From positions 1 through 46,613 of the forward strand of contig JAKOVF010000369.1 in assembly GCA_029782225.1 (NCBI GenBank): a stretch of 46,613 nucleotides of DNA. Direction: 5' to 3'. Positions 32,278 to 40,435 of this stretch are shown piece by piece. The translations under genes and the position numbers were made by a program. Every line of letters starts with the position of its first letter. The stretch's first letter is position 1. The notes under the pieces were generated by a model. That model was given only the letters and a program-made list of their open reading frames with translations, had not been told where the DNA came from and did no database searches. Origin of the DNA: Chloroflexota bacterium (GTDB lineage Bacteria > Chloroflexota > Anaerolineae > Anaerolineales > Villigracilaceae).

Positions 32278-32364
32278 GTGATTGCGAGGAGCGACAGCGA
32301 ACGGCGGCTCGCAACCCTGCCGAAAGCCCCGCACCTTTCGCTGTGAATCGATGAAGGTGCGGGG
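32278..32364. repeat. Dispersed-repeat-like spacer with 11-bp stem
   Basis: It begins GTGATTGCGAGGAGCGACAG, the wording of a common dispersed element (ATTGCGAGGAGCGAAGCGAC). It contains a perfect stem CCCCGCACCTT (32327-32337) with AAGGTGCGGGG (32354-32364). Nothing in it looks coding. Confidence 0.5.
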
Positions 32365-32396
32365 AAGCAGGCGGGGCAATGTCGGAATGACTCGAT

Positions 32397-32426
32397 GAGC
32401 ACAGATTCAGGATACAATCTGTGCTC
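32397..32426 (+). terminator. Stem-loop upstream of the zinc-ribbon-like gene
   Basis: Perfect 11-bp stem GAGCACAGATT (32397-32407) with its complement (32416-32426) and an 8-base loop, followed by ATTCTATTTTGG. It may end the oxidoreductase/SDR transcript. It lies 21 bases before the next ATG, so it could also influence its translation. Confidence 0.5.
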
Positions 32427-32447
32427 ATTCTATTTTGGGAGCCACTC

Positions 32448-32618
32448 ATGCCGTCTTGTCTCAACTGCAACCGCACGGAACAAGAATATCCCCTGATACG
32501 TCTCACCTACCAGGGAAAAGAACTCTATATCTGTCCGCAATGCCTTCCTACCCTGATTCACGAACCGCAGAATCTGGCAGATAAGATCCCCAACTTCATA
32601 CCGCCCCACGAGCAGTAA
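32448..32618 (+). CDS. Small zinc-ribbon-like protein
   Basis: A 56-residue protein. It starts MPSCLNCNRTEQEYPLIRL and has a second pair, ICPQCLP, 20 residues on. The two Cys-x2-Cys knuckles are what a zinc ribbon needs. The tail (HEPQNLADKIPNFIPPHEQ) is hydrophilic. GGGAG sits six bases before the ATG at 32448. An ATG nine codons earlier overlaps the stem-loop and is less likely. Function unknown; it could bind nucleic acid or simply be a metal-stabilised fold. Confidence 0.75.
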   Translation: MPSCLNCNRTEQEYPLIRLTYQGKELYICPQCLPTLIHEPQNLADKIPNFIPPHEQ

Positions 32619-32686
32619 AGGTTCAAAGGATGAAGGTTTAAAGTCACACCTTCAACCTTTGACTTGCAACCCTTCGACCCGGCATC

Positions 32687-34192
32687 ATGAAAAAACTTTC
32701 CGCCCTCACGCGCACATCACTGCTGTTGATATTCCTTTTTGCCTTTGATAAAGTGCTCGCGCTCGGACGCGCCGCCCTCAGCCTGGATCGGTTTGGACTG
32801 ACCAGTCAATTCGACGCATTCAACGCGGCCAACAATCTGCCAGATTTACTATTCGCCCTGATCTCCGGCGGAGCGCTGGCCATGGCCTTCATTCCCGTTC
32901 TTTCGAGCACGTTGACTCTCAAAGGGCGCGACGCACTCTGGGACGTGTTCTCGCGCGTCGCCAACATTGCTTTCATAGGCACGGCGATCATTTCCATCAT
33001 TGTGGCCGTCTTCGCGGACCGCATCGTCAAGGCCGAGATCGGCATCACGCCGGGTTTCACACCGGAGCTTCAAACTCTTGTAGCAGAGTTGATGCGGCTC
33101 AATTTGATCGCGACCCTCATCTTTTCGGTCAGTGGGCTGGTAATGGCGGGACTGCAGGCCAACCAGCACTTCCTCTTCCCTGCCCTTGCGCCCATCATGT
33201 ACAACGTCGGGCAGTTGATCGGTGTGATCTTCCTGGCCCCGCGCTTCGGCGTCTACGGTCTCGTCTATGGCGCACTACTGGGTGCCGTGCTGCACCTGCT
33301 CATTCAAGTCCCCGGACTTGTGAAATACAAATTCCGCTGGACTTCTGCGCTGACGATCAGTAACCCTGAAGTGATCGAAGCCTTCAAATTGGTAGGGCCG
33401 CGCCTGCTGACGATGTTTATGATCCAGTTGATGTTCATCGCGCGCGACAACCTGGCCTCGCGGTTGCATCAGGAGGGCGCGGTCTCGGCTCTCACTTACG
33501 GCTGGATGATCATGCAAGTCCCCGAGACAATTCTTGGAACGGCGATTGCCACCGCGCTGCTGCCCACCCTCTCTGAACACGCCGCACGCGGGGCGTGGGA
33601 TGGATTCCGTCAGACGATCGAGAAAGCCACCCGCGTGTTGATCGCGTTAACGCTGCCCATTGCGGCGGTCATGGCTGCAGGGATGAATCCACTCATTCGT
33701 CTCGTGTTTGGCAGCTTAAGTGGAGCCGAGGCCACCTTGTTGACCACAACGGTCCGGGTCTATCTCATCACTCTCTGTGGCTACTGCCTCGACGAGGTCG
33801 CCGTCCGCGCTTTCTATGCCCGGAAAGAGGCGCTCTTTCCCCTCAGGGCGGTTGCGATCCGGCTGGCCATCTATCTGGCCATCGGCATCAGCGTCGTTGT
33901 CTTTTTCCGAAATATCGGCGCGCCCGGTATAGCAATTGCCGAAATCTCGCTGACTATCGAGGCGATCATCCTCTTCGCCTGGCTGAGCAGACGACTGCAT
34001 GAGCCGCTGAGAATTGACGGAACCCTGCTGAAAGGCCTCATCGCGGCCATCGTAGGCGGGTCACTGGCCTATGGTCTCGCACTGTACATGCCCGGGTCCG
34101 CAGTTCTGACCGCGCTGCTGGGCATGACCATCGGCGGAATCGTCGCGCTGGCCGTTGTCTGGAAGGAAGCGCGGCTCATTTTGAACTTCTAA
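32687..34192 (+). CDS. murJ: Lipid II flippase MurJ
   Basis: A 501-residue polytopic protein of the MurJ/MviN family, which flips the peptidoglycan precursor lipid II across the membrane. Typical segments are FDKVLALGRAALSLDRFG, FNAANNLPDLLFALISGGAL, AFIPVLSSTL and the later NVGQLIGVIFLAPRFGVYGL. About 14 helices can be counted. It implies that this organism makes peptidoglycan, in line with lysA, the FtsB-like protein and RodZ nearby. No ribosome site is evident before the ATG. It is followed 32 bases later by an anchored protein gene. Confidence 0.94.
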   Translation: MKKLSALTRTSLLLIFLFAFDKVLALGRAALSLDRFGLTSQFDAFNAANNLPDLLFALISGGALAMAFIPVLSSTLTLKGRDALWDVFSRVANIAFIGTAIISIIVAVFADRIVKAEIGITPGFTPELQTLVAELMRLNLIATLIFSVSGLVMAGLQANQHFLFPALAPIMYNVGQLIGVIFLAPRFGVYGLVYGALLGAVLHLLIQVPGLVKYKFRWTSALTISNPEVIEAFKLVGPRLLTMFMIQLMFIARDNLASRLHQEGAVSALTYGWMIMQVPETILGTAIATALLPTLSEHAARGAWDGFRQTIEKATRVLIALTLPIAAVMAAGMNPLIRLVFGSLSGAEATLLTTTVRVYLITLCGYCLDEVAVRAFYARKEALFPLRAVAIRLAIYLAIGISVVVFFRNIGAPGIAIAEISLTIEAIILFAWLSRRLHEPLRIDGTLLKGLIAAIVGGSLAYGLALYMPGSAVLTALLGMTIGGIVALAVVWKEARLILNF

Positions 34193-34211
34193 AGGGGTAT
34201 CCTGAAACGAG

Positions 34212-34217
34212 TATAAT
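34212..34217 (+). promoter_or_regulatory. -10 hexamer of a probable leaderless promoter
   Basis: TATAAT ends seven bases before the ATG at 34225, which has no Shine-Dalgarno sequence. The upstream -35 position is poor. The spacing matches other genes in the window and fits a transcript that starts at the ATG. Confidence 0.5.
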
Positions 34218-34224
34218 CATTCCC

Positions 34225-35292
34225 ATGTCTGAACATACTGGCACTACACAACCTACAAATCCTATCAAAGAAGACAACACCCAGCCCATTAAACCAGTCA
34301 AAAAGGCCCGGCGCTGGGGCTCGATCCTCATCAGCATCTTTGGAATTCTCGTTCTGCTCGTCCTGGGGGCATTTGGCGGATACAGCTCCGGCATGGGCAT
34401 CCGCGCCAAAACTTGGAATGAGACGATCAACCAGAAGTTAACCGAACAATTTCAATACGCGCTGGTGGACATTCAGTTTGGCCGTTATGAGGCAGCCAAA
34501 CAAAGGCTGGACTTCATCATCCAGAACAATCCATCCTATCCGGGCGCGCAGGAAAAGTTGACAGAAGTCCTGGTGGCAAGCTCGATTCCCACCGCAGTTC
34601 CAACTCCGACTCTTACAGCCACCCCGGATTTCAGCGGCGCAGAGAGCGCTTTCCAGCGCGCACAACAGTTGGTGCTCGCACAGGATTGGCCCGGCGCCCT
34701 GGGTGCGCTCGACACTGTTCGTAAGCTCGACCCAACCTACAAGACCGCGCAAGTAGATGGGATGTATTACTTCACTCTGCGAAATTATGGCTTCAACCTC
34801 ATCACTCAACAGGGAAATCTTGAGGGCGGAATCTATGAATTGACACTGGCCGAACGCTTTGGCCCGCTGGATAACACTGCGGTTGGTCTGCGGGAAGGTG
34901 CGCGCCTGTACATCACAGGCGCAAGTTTCTGGGAACTGGACTGGGCACAGGCTGTTCAATATTTCAGCCAGGTGGGTCCCGGCTGGCCCAGCATGACTGA
35001 CGGCACCATGAACGCTGCCCAGCGATATTTTGTGGCGTTGGAGAGATATGGCGATCAACTCTTCCAGCAGCAACAATACTGCGCTGCCTATGAACAGTAC
35101 ACAGTTGCTTCGGGGATGGGCGAACTCGATGACAAGGCGGAGCACAATGCCAGAGATGCGCAACTCGCCTGCTACCCGCCGACAGAGACTGCAACCGTGC
35201 CCGTTCCGATCGCCACAACAGAAGCAGCGCCGCCGACCGAGCCGCCTACAGCACCACCGACCGAGCCGCCAACAGCAGCTCCTACGCCTTAA
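34225..35292 (+). CDS. Anchored extracellular repeat protein with T/P-rich tail
   Basis: A 355-residue protein with a basic cytoplasmic N-terminus (KPVKKARRWG), one helix at about residues 33-54 (ILISIFGILVLLVLGAFGGY) and an outside part. That part has TPR-like helical stretches (YEAAKQRLDFIIQNNPSYPG and WPGALGALDTVRKLDPTYKT), a Thr/Pro linker between them, and ends in repeated PTEPPTAPP. Such tails are common in Chloroflexota surface proteins. It may bind other envelope proteins; no enzyme motif is seen. Its stop overlaps the next start by one base (TAATG). Confidence 0.78.
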   Translation: MSEHTGTTQPTNPIKEDNTQPIKPVKKARRWGSILISIFGILVLLVLGAFGGYSSGMGIRAKTWNETINQKLTEQFQYALVDIQFGRYEAAKQRLDFIIQNNPSYPGAQEKLTEVLVASSIPTAVPTPTLTATPDFSGAESAFQRAQQLVLAQDWPGALGALDTVRKLDPTYKTAQVDGMYYFTLRNYGFNLITQQGNLEGGIYELTLAERFGPLDNTAVGLREGARLYITGASFWELDWAQAVQYFSQVGPGWPSMTDGTMNAAQRYFVALERYGDQLFQQQQYCAAYEQYTVASGMGELDDKAEHNARDAQLACYPPTETATVPVPIATTEAAPPTEPPTAPPTEPPTAAPTP

Positions 35293-35804
35293 TGCCCCCT
35301 GCCGCGCCGCCTGCCTGGGCGATGGCCCTCATTTACTGGCTGCATTTCCTCGCCACCGTGACATGGATTGGGAGTCTGATTTCAATATCCGTGCTAGTGC
35401 TTCCCGCCTCCAATCGGACCCTTGAGCCCGCTGACCGTTTAAGATTCATTTCCGCCCTTCAAAAGCGGCTGGAACCCGTGGCATGGTTCAGTATGGGATT
35501 ACTGGTCGTGACGGGTCTCTTCCAGATGAGCGCCAACCCGCACTACAACGGGTTCCTCTCGACCAGCACGCAGTGGTCGCTGGCCATTCTGGTGAAACAC
35601 AGCATTGCCGTAGTGTTGGTGGTTGTCAGCGCGATACACACCTGGGAAGTGCTGCCGGCGATCCAGCGCACGTTGATGAAAAAGGACAAGGCAACACCTG
35701 AAGAGTTGGCCAGACTGGAAAAGCGCGAGATCTTGTTATTGCGGACGAGCCTGATCCTCGCGGCCTTGATCCTGGTTGCAACCGCTGTTGCCAGGTCTTC
35801 ATAA
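35292..35804 (+). CDS. CopD-like membrane protein
   Basis: A 170-residue protein with four hydrophobic helices. The first carries IYWLHFLATVTWIGSLISIS, with His and Trp as in the CopD/DUF2269-like family, and later helices include KHSIAVVLVVVSAIHTW. Members are linked to copper or haem handling, but the role of this one is not shown. It is translationally coupled to the preceding anchored protein. A clear terminator follows 8 bases after the stop. Confidence 0.72.
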   Translation: MPPAAPPAWAMALIYWLHFLATVTWIGSLISISVLVLPASNRTLEPADRLRFISALQKRLEPVAWFSMGLLVVTGLFQMSANPHYNGFLSTSTQWSLAILVKHSIAVVLVVVSAIHTWEVLPAIQRTLMKKDKATPEELARLEKREILLLRTSLILAALILVATAVARSS

Positions 35805-35810
35805 AAGCAC

Positions 35811-35838
35811 AACGTCCCGCAGGTTCGGGACGTTTTTG
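35811..35838 (+). terminator. Rho-independent terminator
   Basis: Stem AACGTCCCG (35811-35819) with CGGGACGTT (35826-35834), a six-base loop and a T-rich tail TTTTTGTTT. It ends the plus-strand unit that includes murJ. Confidence 0.88.
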
Positions 35839-35924
35839 TTTGTGTCCAACAACCCCTGGCGTTGGATACTGGATACTAAAGTCCGGCTCTTTGCAGGGTT
35901 CTTTGCGAAGACTTTGGACTCCGT

Positions 35925-37280
35925 TTACGCCAGAGTAATCACCTGGTTCACTGGTACTCCGGTCAAATCGTAAGCCATTGCGCCGGTGATCCTGACTGGC
36001 ACAATCTCCCCCACTTTCGCCTTGCCTTCCACCAAGACCATGCCATCGATCTCGGGCGCGTCTCGGTAGGAGCGGCCGATCGAGATGCCGTTGTCGAAGC
36101 CTTCGATCAAAACGTCGAGGGTTTTGCCAACATAGGATTGATTTACCTGCAGCGAAATATTCTGCTGAAGTTCCATCAGGCGCTCGAATCGTTCCTGTTT
36201 AACGGCGGCAGGCACAGGGTCCCCCAGAGGCGCTGAGGTTGTGCCGGGCTCGAATGAGAATTGGAAGGTGCCGACGCGGTCAAAACGGATCTCCTCCACA
36301 AATTCCATCAGCGCCTGGAATTCTTCATCTGTCTCACCGGGATAACCAACAATGAAGGTGGTGCGGATGGCAAGACTGGCAATTTTCTCCCGCATCTTGC
36401 CGAGTGTTCGATGGACCCAGTCAATGTTCGAGGGTCGTTTCATGCGATAAAGCGTCTTCGGGTGCGCGTGCTGCAGAGGCATATCGAGATAAGGCAAAAC
36501 CTGCTTGCGCGTGGACATCACTTCGATCAAACGATCGGTGACATAGCCGGGATAGGCATACATGACGCGGATCCAGTCCATATCGGGAACACGTTCGGTC
36601 AGTTGTTCAAGCAGGATCGCCAGACCATCTTTCATCCCGAGGTCGTGACCATAATCCGTTGTATCCTGTGCAATGAGGACCAGCTCGCGCACGCCTGAGT
36701 CTCGCAAGCGGCGCGCTTCATCGAGGATCGTTTCAGTAGGACGGGAAACTGCCGTGCCTTTGATCAGGGGGATCGCACAGAACGCACAGGGACGCCGACA
36801 GCCATCAGCGATCTTCAGATATGCACTTGCACCCGCGATGGAAGCTCGCAGCGTTTCATTTTCGTCCGCGCCAACTGTAACTGCCTCATCAGGTAAGTGA
36901 TAGACAGGCTCAGGATGTTTCGACTTGCGAAGTTCACGCACCACCTGCACAATGTCCATCCAGCGGCGCGTACCGAGGATTCCATCGATGCCCGGCACCT
37001 TCTCCGCGACCTCCACGCCGTAACGCTGGGTGAGACAGCCCGCCGCGATCAAAGTCTGACCATCGCGCTTCTTGTCGGCGAGTTCACCCAACACGCGGAA
37101 AGACTCTTCTTTTGCAGGCCCAATGAAGCCGCACGTGTTCACGATCAACACCGCAGCCTTTTTTGGATTATCTGTAAATTGATAACCATCGCGAATCAAA
37201 AGCTGGGCCATGCTGTCAGAGTCAACAGTGTTTTTTGCACAACCGAGGGAAACGAGGTGAAATGTATTTTTGGTCATCAT
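35925..37280 (-). CDS. rimO: Ribosomal protein uS12 methylthiotransferase RimO
   Basis: A 451-residue radical SAM enzyme that adds a methylthio group to an Asp of ribosomal protein uS12. The N-terminal UPF0004 domain shows LVSLGCAKNTVDSD, VNTCGFIGPAKEES and AAGCLTQRYG, giving the three Cys of the auxiliary cluster. The radical SAM motif is ADGCRRPCAFCAIP (Cys-x3-Cys-x2-Cys). A C-terminal TRAM domain follows (about 385-451). The text LPYLDMPLQHAHPKTLYRMK favours RimO over MiaB. It lies 55 bases downstream of the RodZ-like gene on the same strand. Confidence 0.96.
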   Translation of the reverse strand: MMTKNTFHLVSLGCAKNTVDSDSMAQLLIRDGYQFTDNPKKAAVLIVNTCGFIGPAKEESFRVLGELADKKRDGQTLIAAGCLTQRYGVEVAEKVPGIDGILGTRRWMDIVQVVRELRKSKHPEPVYHLPDEAVTVGADENETLRASIAGASAYLKIADGCRRPCAFCAIPLIKGTAVSRPTETILDEARRLRDSGVRELVLIAQDTTDYGHDLGMKDGLAILLEQLTERVPDMDWIRVMYAYPGYVTDRLIEVMSTRKQVLPYLDMPLQHAHPKTLYRMKRPSNIDWVHRTLGKMREKIASLAIRTTFIVGYPGETDEEFQALMEFVEEIRFDRVGTFQFSFEPGTTSAPLGDPVPAAVKQERFERLMELQQNISLQVNQSYVGKTLDVLIEGFDNGISIGRSYRDAPEIDGMVLVEGKAKVGEIVPVRITGAMAYDLTGVPVNQVITLA

Positions 37281-37335
37281 ACCTTTAGAATTTCAATAAG
37301 CTCCAGGCGCTGCCAGGGGCAAACAGTAATAAAGA

Positions 37336-39141
37336 TTAAGGTGTTGGTGTTGAAGTCGCCGCAACTGTTGGAGTGAGTGTCTCCGTCGCTGTCGGAGTCG
37401 GGCTTTCGCGCGGGGTCGCAGTGGCAGTGGGTTCAAGGGTAGCTGTGGGAGTAGCAAGTCCGGTCGCCAAATAAATCTGGCTCACCACCTGGCCAAAGTC
37501 GCCCATCAGACCAAGGTCACGTCCATTGTACTTGATCAGCAGCGCCGCTCCATTTCCGGTGAGAATGGAAACCTGCTCCTCCGCGTCATAAGTGTATGTA
37601 TCGCCCGGAGCGACGCGTCCATCGAACACGATCTTTCCATCCACCGAAACGCGGACGAAGGCACGCTCTACAGCATTCATCGTAACCTGGATGTTCGTGT
37701 TCGCAGGAAGATCAATCACTTCTGCCTGCGTCGCTGCTTCCGTAATTGAAGCGAATTGTGTGCCGGCCACGGGAACAAATGTCTCTCTTTGTTCCACCGT
37801 CGGCTGGGGCGTACCCGCCAGTACGTCGGAGATCGAAGGTGCGGTTGGTAAACCGGATTGTTCTGGCCGTTGTGAATTCATCACGCGCGCTACACCCCAG
37901 ACCGCCAGCACACCGATAATCACAACCATCGATACACCGAAGATCAAGTCGCTCGCAATAAAAGTTCGCAAGGGTGGAATGGATGGGGCGACCTTCAGCA
38001 AATCTTTTGTCCGCAGCTTCTCCGGATACCTGGCTCGATGACGTGCCTGCAACGCATCCGCGAACCGCAGCAGGATCGCGTCCGGGTCGAGGTCCAGGAA
38101 GGTTGCATAATTGGCCAGCATCCCGCGGGTCTGGACCGGGGAGGGTAGTTTATCGAACGCGCCTTCCTCCATATCCTTCAGAAACACCGCGCGCACCTTC
38201 GTATGCTGTTCCACTTCATTGAACGTCAGGCTGATCAACTCGCGGCGCTCGCGCAATAGAGCACCAATCGCCAGAAAAATCTCCTCCGCAGTTTCCGCGG
38301 AGCCTTCGGACACAGGCACCGGTATTTCAACCTTGGGTTGTTCCGGCTCAGCGGCCTTTGTTTCTTCTGGCCGGGCACGGCGACGATTCAGGCGGCTCTT
38401 AAAGAATGATGTGATCCTCGCGAAGAGACCCGGTCTCGAAGCCTCGGTCTGCGCTTCAACCTGAGCCGGAACCTGCTCGGCTTCCACCGGCAGAACTTCC
38501 ACCTCTTTCTGCTTCTCCTCAACGATTGGCGCTGGAGGGGGCTCCTGTATCTCAATGATCTTCTTTTCGCGCTTTCGCGGCTTGACCGGTTTCTCCTCAA
38601 CCGAAGCAACTTCTACAGGAAGAGTTTTCTCCTCTTGTGACGAAGCCCGTTCCTGAACTTCGTCGGCCTTCTTTTTTCGGGGCCCGCGTCGTTTCGTCGG
38701 CTTCTCTTCGACGGCAGGAGCTTCTGCAGGAGGAGTTTCGATAATGGGCGCAGGCTCCGGGGACTCCGGCTCAGGCGTGGAGTCGACTTTGGGTTTGCGC
38801 GGCCGGCGCGAGGTCCGGGTAGGAAGCGCTGCGGTTTCCTCGGTCGGTGCGGCCGGCCCGGGAGTCCCATCCAGATTCGGAAACGGACCGCTGATCTCCG
38901 TCACCTGGGATGCCTCTCTTTGCAGTTCGGCTATGACCTCATCCAGGTTGAGGCCCAGGAATTCGGCATAGTTCCGAAGGAAGCCGCGCCCATGCACCGG
39001 CGAGGGCATGACAGAGAAATCATCTGCTTCGAGCGCCTGCAGGTAGACAACGCGAATCCGTGTCGCGTCTGAGGCCTTCTCCAATGAGAGAAGACGATAT
39101 TCGCGTGCCTGCTTCAGGCGTTGACCAATCGACAGCGTCAT
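37336..39141 (-). CDS. RodZ-like protein with two HTH domains
   Basis: A 601-residue cytoskeleton/cell-shape protein of the RodZ type. Residues 1-75 are an HTH_25 domain with PSPVHGRGFLRNYAEFLGLN. A long charged Pro/Glu/Lys linker follows. Residues about 286-365 form a second HTH with PSPVQTRGMLANYATFLDLD. One helix (about 397-420, LIFGVSMVVIIGVLAVWGVA) leads to an outside beta domain (DUF4115, NTNIQVTMNAVERAFVRVSV) and a T/P-rich tail. RodZ normally links MreB to the wall machinery through a single HTH. Two HTH copies and a linker of about 200 residues are unusual. A TAAAAT six bases before the ATG hints at leaderless transcription. Confidence 0.88.
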   Translation of the reverse strand: MTLSIGQRLKQAREYRLLSLEKASDATRIRVVYLQALEADDFSVMPSPVHGRGFLRNYAEFLGLNLDEVIAELQREASQVTEISGPFPNLDGTPGPAAPTEETAALPTRTSRRPRKPKVDSTPEPESPEPAPIIETPPAEAPAVEEKPTKRRGPRKKKADEVQERASSQEEKTLPVEVASVEEKPVKPRKREKKIIEIQEPPPAPIVEEKQKEVEVLPVEAEQVPAQVEAQTEASRPGLFARITSFFKSRLNRRRARPEETKAAEPEQPKVEIPVPVSEGSAETAEEIFLAIGALLRERRELISLTFNEVEQHTKVRAVFLKDMEEGAFDKLPSPVQTRGMLANYATFLDLDPDAILLRFADALQARHRARYPEKLRTKDLLKVAPSIPPLRTFIASDLIFGVSMVVIIGVLAVWGVARVMNSQRPEQSGLPTAPSISDVLAGTPQPTVEQRETFVPVAGTQFASITEAATQAEVIDLPANTNIQVTMNAVERAFVRVSVDGKIVFDGRVAPGDTYTYDAEEQVSILTGNGAALLIKYNGRDLGLMGDFGQVVSQIYLATGLATPTATLEPTATATPRESPTPTATETLTPTVAATSTPTP

Positions 39142-39158
39142 GAATCTATTTTAATCTC

Positions 39159-39199
39159 AAACAGGTGACAGTCCCTTTACATCTGACTGTCACCTGTTT
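39159..39199. repeat. REP-like palindrome, GTGACAGTC type (copy 2)
   Basis: Perfect 15-bp arms (AAACAGGTGACAGTC at 39159-39173 and its complement at 39185-39199) with an 11-base loop. It shares AGGTGACAGTC with the copy at 18896. Here too it lies between the start of one minus-strand gene and the stop of the next. Confidence 0.72.
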
Positions 39200-39216
39200 C
39201 CATTTACATTCCGTTT

Positions 39217-39783
39217 TTATTCGGCTTTGGCTTCTTCAGCCGCCGGCGCTTCCTCTTTTGGCTTGCGCCCGCCCTTCTTGGGCTTTTCCTCAGCCGCTTC
39301 CGGGGCCTGCGCCTCTTCCTTTGCGCTTTCGAGCGACTCGCCTTCGCGATAGACAACGATCTTGATCTCAGGGACAAGGTCCATGGTGAGACGGATGTGA
39401 GCTGTGAACTCGCCCAGTGTGCGGATCGGCTGTGAGTCTACCTGCTGGCGTTTCACCTCGAAGCGGACCTTTTCCGTCAAGGCGGTGGCAATATCCTGTG
39501 TGGTGATCGAACCGTACAGCTTTCCGGTCTCGCCGGCTTTGGCAGGGAAGGTCAACGTCACACCCTGGATCTGCTCGGCCAAACCCTTGAGTTCGGAGTT
39601 GAGAGCAGTACGGCGGATCTCAGCCTGTGATTTGATCTTTTCAATCTGCTTCATGGCGCCGACGGTGGCGAGCACTGCCAGTCCCTGAGGAATGAGGAAG
39701 TTGCGGCCATAACCATCAGCAACCTTTTTGACGTCCCCCGCGCGACCCAGTTTGTAGACATCTTTCGTAAGCAATACTTTCAT
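39217..39783 (-). CDS. rplI: 50S ribosomal protein bL9
   Basis: A 188-residue bL9. The N-terminal RNA-binding domain (MKVLLTKDVYKLGRAGDVKK, then VADGYGRNFLIPQGLA) and the C-terminal domain (FPAKAGETGKLYGSITTQDI) are complete by about residue 150. The last 38 residues are an added tail rich in Ala, Glu, Lys and Pro (EEKPKKGGRKPKEEAPA). AAGGG lies eight bases before the ATG. A strong promoter is found about 85 bases upstream. Confidence 0.97.
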   Translation of the reverse strand: MKVLLTKDVYKLGRAGDVKKVADGYGRNFLIPQGLAVLATVGAMKQIEKIKSQAEIRRTALNSELKGLAEQIQGVTLTFPAKAGETGKLYGSITTQDIATALTEKVRFEVKRQQVDSQPIRTLGEFTAHIRLTMDLVPEIKIVVYREGESLESAKEEAQAPEAAEEKPKKGGRKPKEEAPAAEEAKAE

Positions 39784-39866
39784 TTTTTAAGCCCTTTCTG
39801 GCTTGAGTAGATTCCCCGGAGTACGGGGATGGGCAGAGTGAAGGGTACTACGCTCTGCGGCGGCAG

Positions 39867-39895
39867 ATTGTACCAGAGATAAAAAGTACCGTCAA
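39867..39895 (-). promoter_or_regulatory. Sigma70-type promoter of rplI
   Basis: On the minus strand, TTGACG (39895-39890), a 17-base spacer and TACAAT (39872-39867). The leader of about 80 bases contains two short stems (GCAGAG/CTCTGC and CCCCG/CGGGG) that might allow autoregulation by a ribosomal protein, although this is unproven. Confidence 0.75.
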
Positions 39896-39976
39896 ACGAA
39901 CAGATATCCTGGAAAAGCATTGACATCTCGAGATTGCAGTACGCGTGCAATTCGGCGTTTTCTGCAAAAGGTTAGC

Positions 39977-40005
39977 TTGTCAAGCCAGATAAGATGGGCT
40001 AAGAT
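39977..40005 (+). promoter_or_regulatory. Promoter placed for leaderless transcription
   Basis: TTGTCA (39977-39982), a 17-base spacer and TAAGAT (40000-40005), then seven bases to the ATG at 40013. Both boxes and the spacer fit sigma70, so the transcript would begin at or within a base or two of the start codon. Confidence 0.65.
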
Positions 40006-40012
40006 AATGCCT

Positions 40013-40393
40013 ATGACCAACCCGCCGATTATTAATGTCCGCCGTGCCGTGATATTCGCTGGGATTTTCTTCCTGATTTTGCTCGTGATCGAGTTCAATA
40101 CCCGGCTGGAGGAATTCAACCGTCTTTCGGCCCAGCGTGAAACAGTGAAGTTGCAGGCAACCGAGGCGGCGCAAACCCAGACTGCCCTGCAAACACAGGT
40201 TGCATATGCGGGGTCCGATCCGGCTGTTGAAGAATGGGCGCGTACAGAGGGTCATTATGTGCTGGAAGGCGATCAGCCGGTAGTTCCCTTAGGGCAGCCA
40301 GGGAGCGAACCTGTTGTCGTTCCAACGGCTACACCCATCCCCACGCCTCTTCCTAACTGGCAGATATGGTGGAAACTGTTTTTCGAGAATTAG
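40013..40393 (+). CDS. FtsB/DivIC-like septum formation initiator
   Basis: A 126-residue bitopic protein of the FtsB/DivIC type, part of the cell-division complex. A short cytoplasmic N-terminus precedes one helix (AVIFAGIFFLILLVIEF), then a coiled coil (LEEFNRLSAQRETVKLQATE) and the family end pattern VEEWARTEGHYVLEGDQPVV. A T/P-rich stretch and an aromatic C-terminus (NWQIWWKLFFEN) follow, which are not usual. The ATG at 40013 is chosen because of the promoter seven bases upstream. An open frame from 39920 would add 31 residues of non-family sequence. Confidence 0.85.
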   Translation: MTNPPIINVRRAVIFAGIFFLILLVIEFNTRLEEFNRLSAQRETVKLQATEAAQTQTALQTQVAYAGSDPAVEEWARTEGHYVLEGDQPVVPLGQPGSEPVVVPTATPIPTPLPNWQIWWKLFFEN

Positions 40394-40435
40394 ACACGAC
40401 TGGCAATACTTTAGAGATAAGAATGGAGTCCGTCT

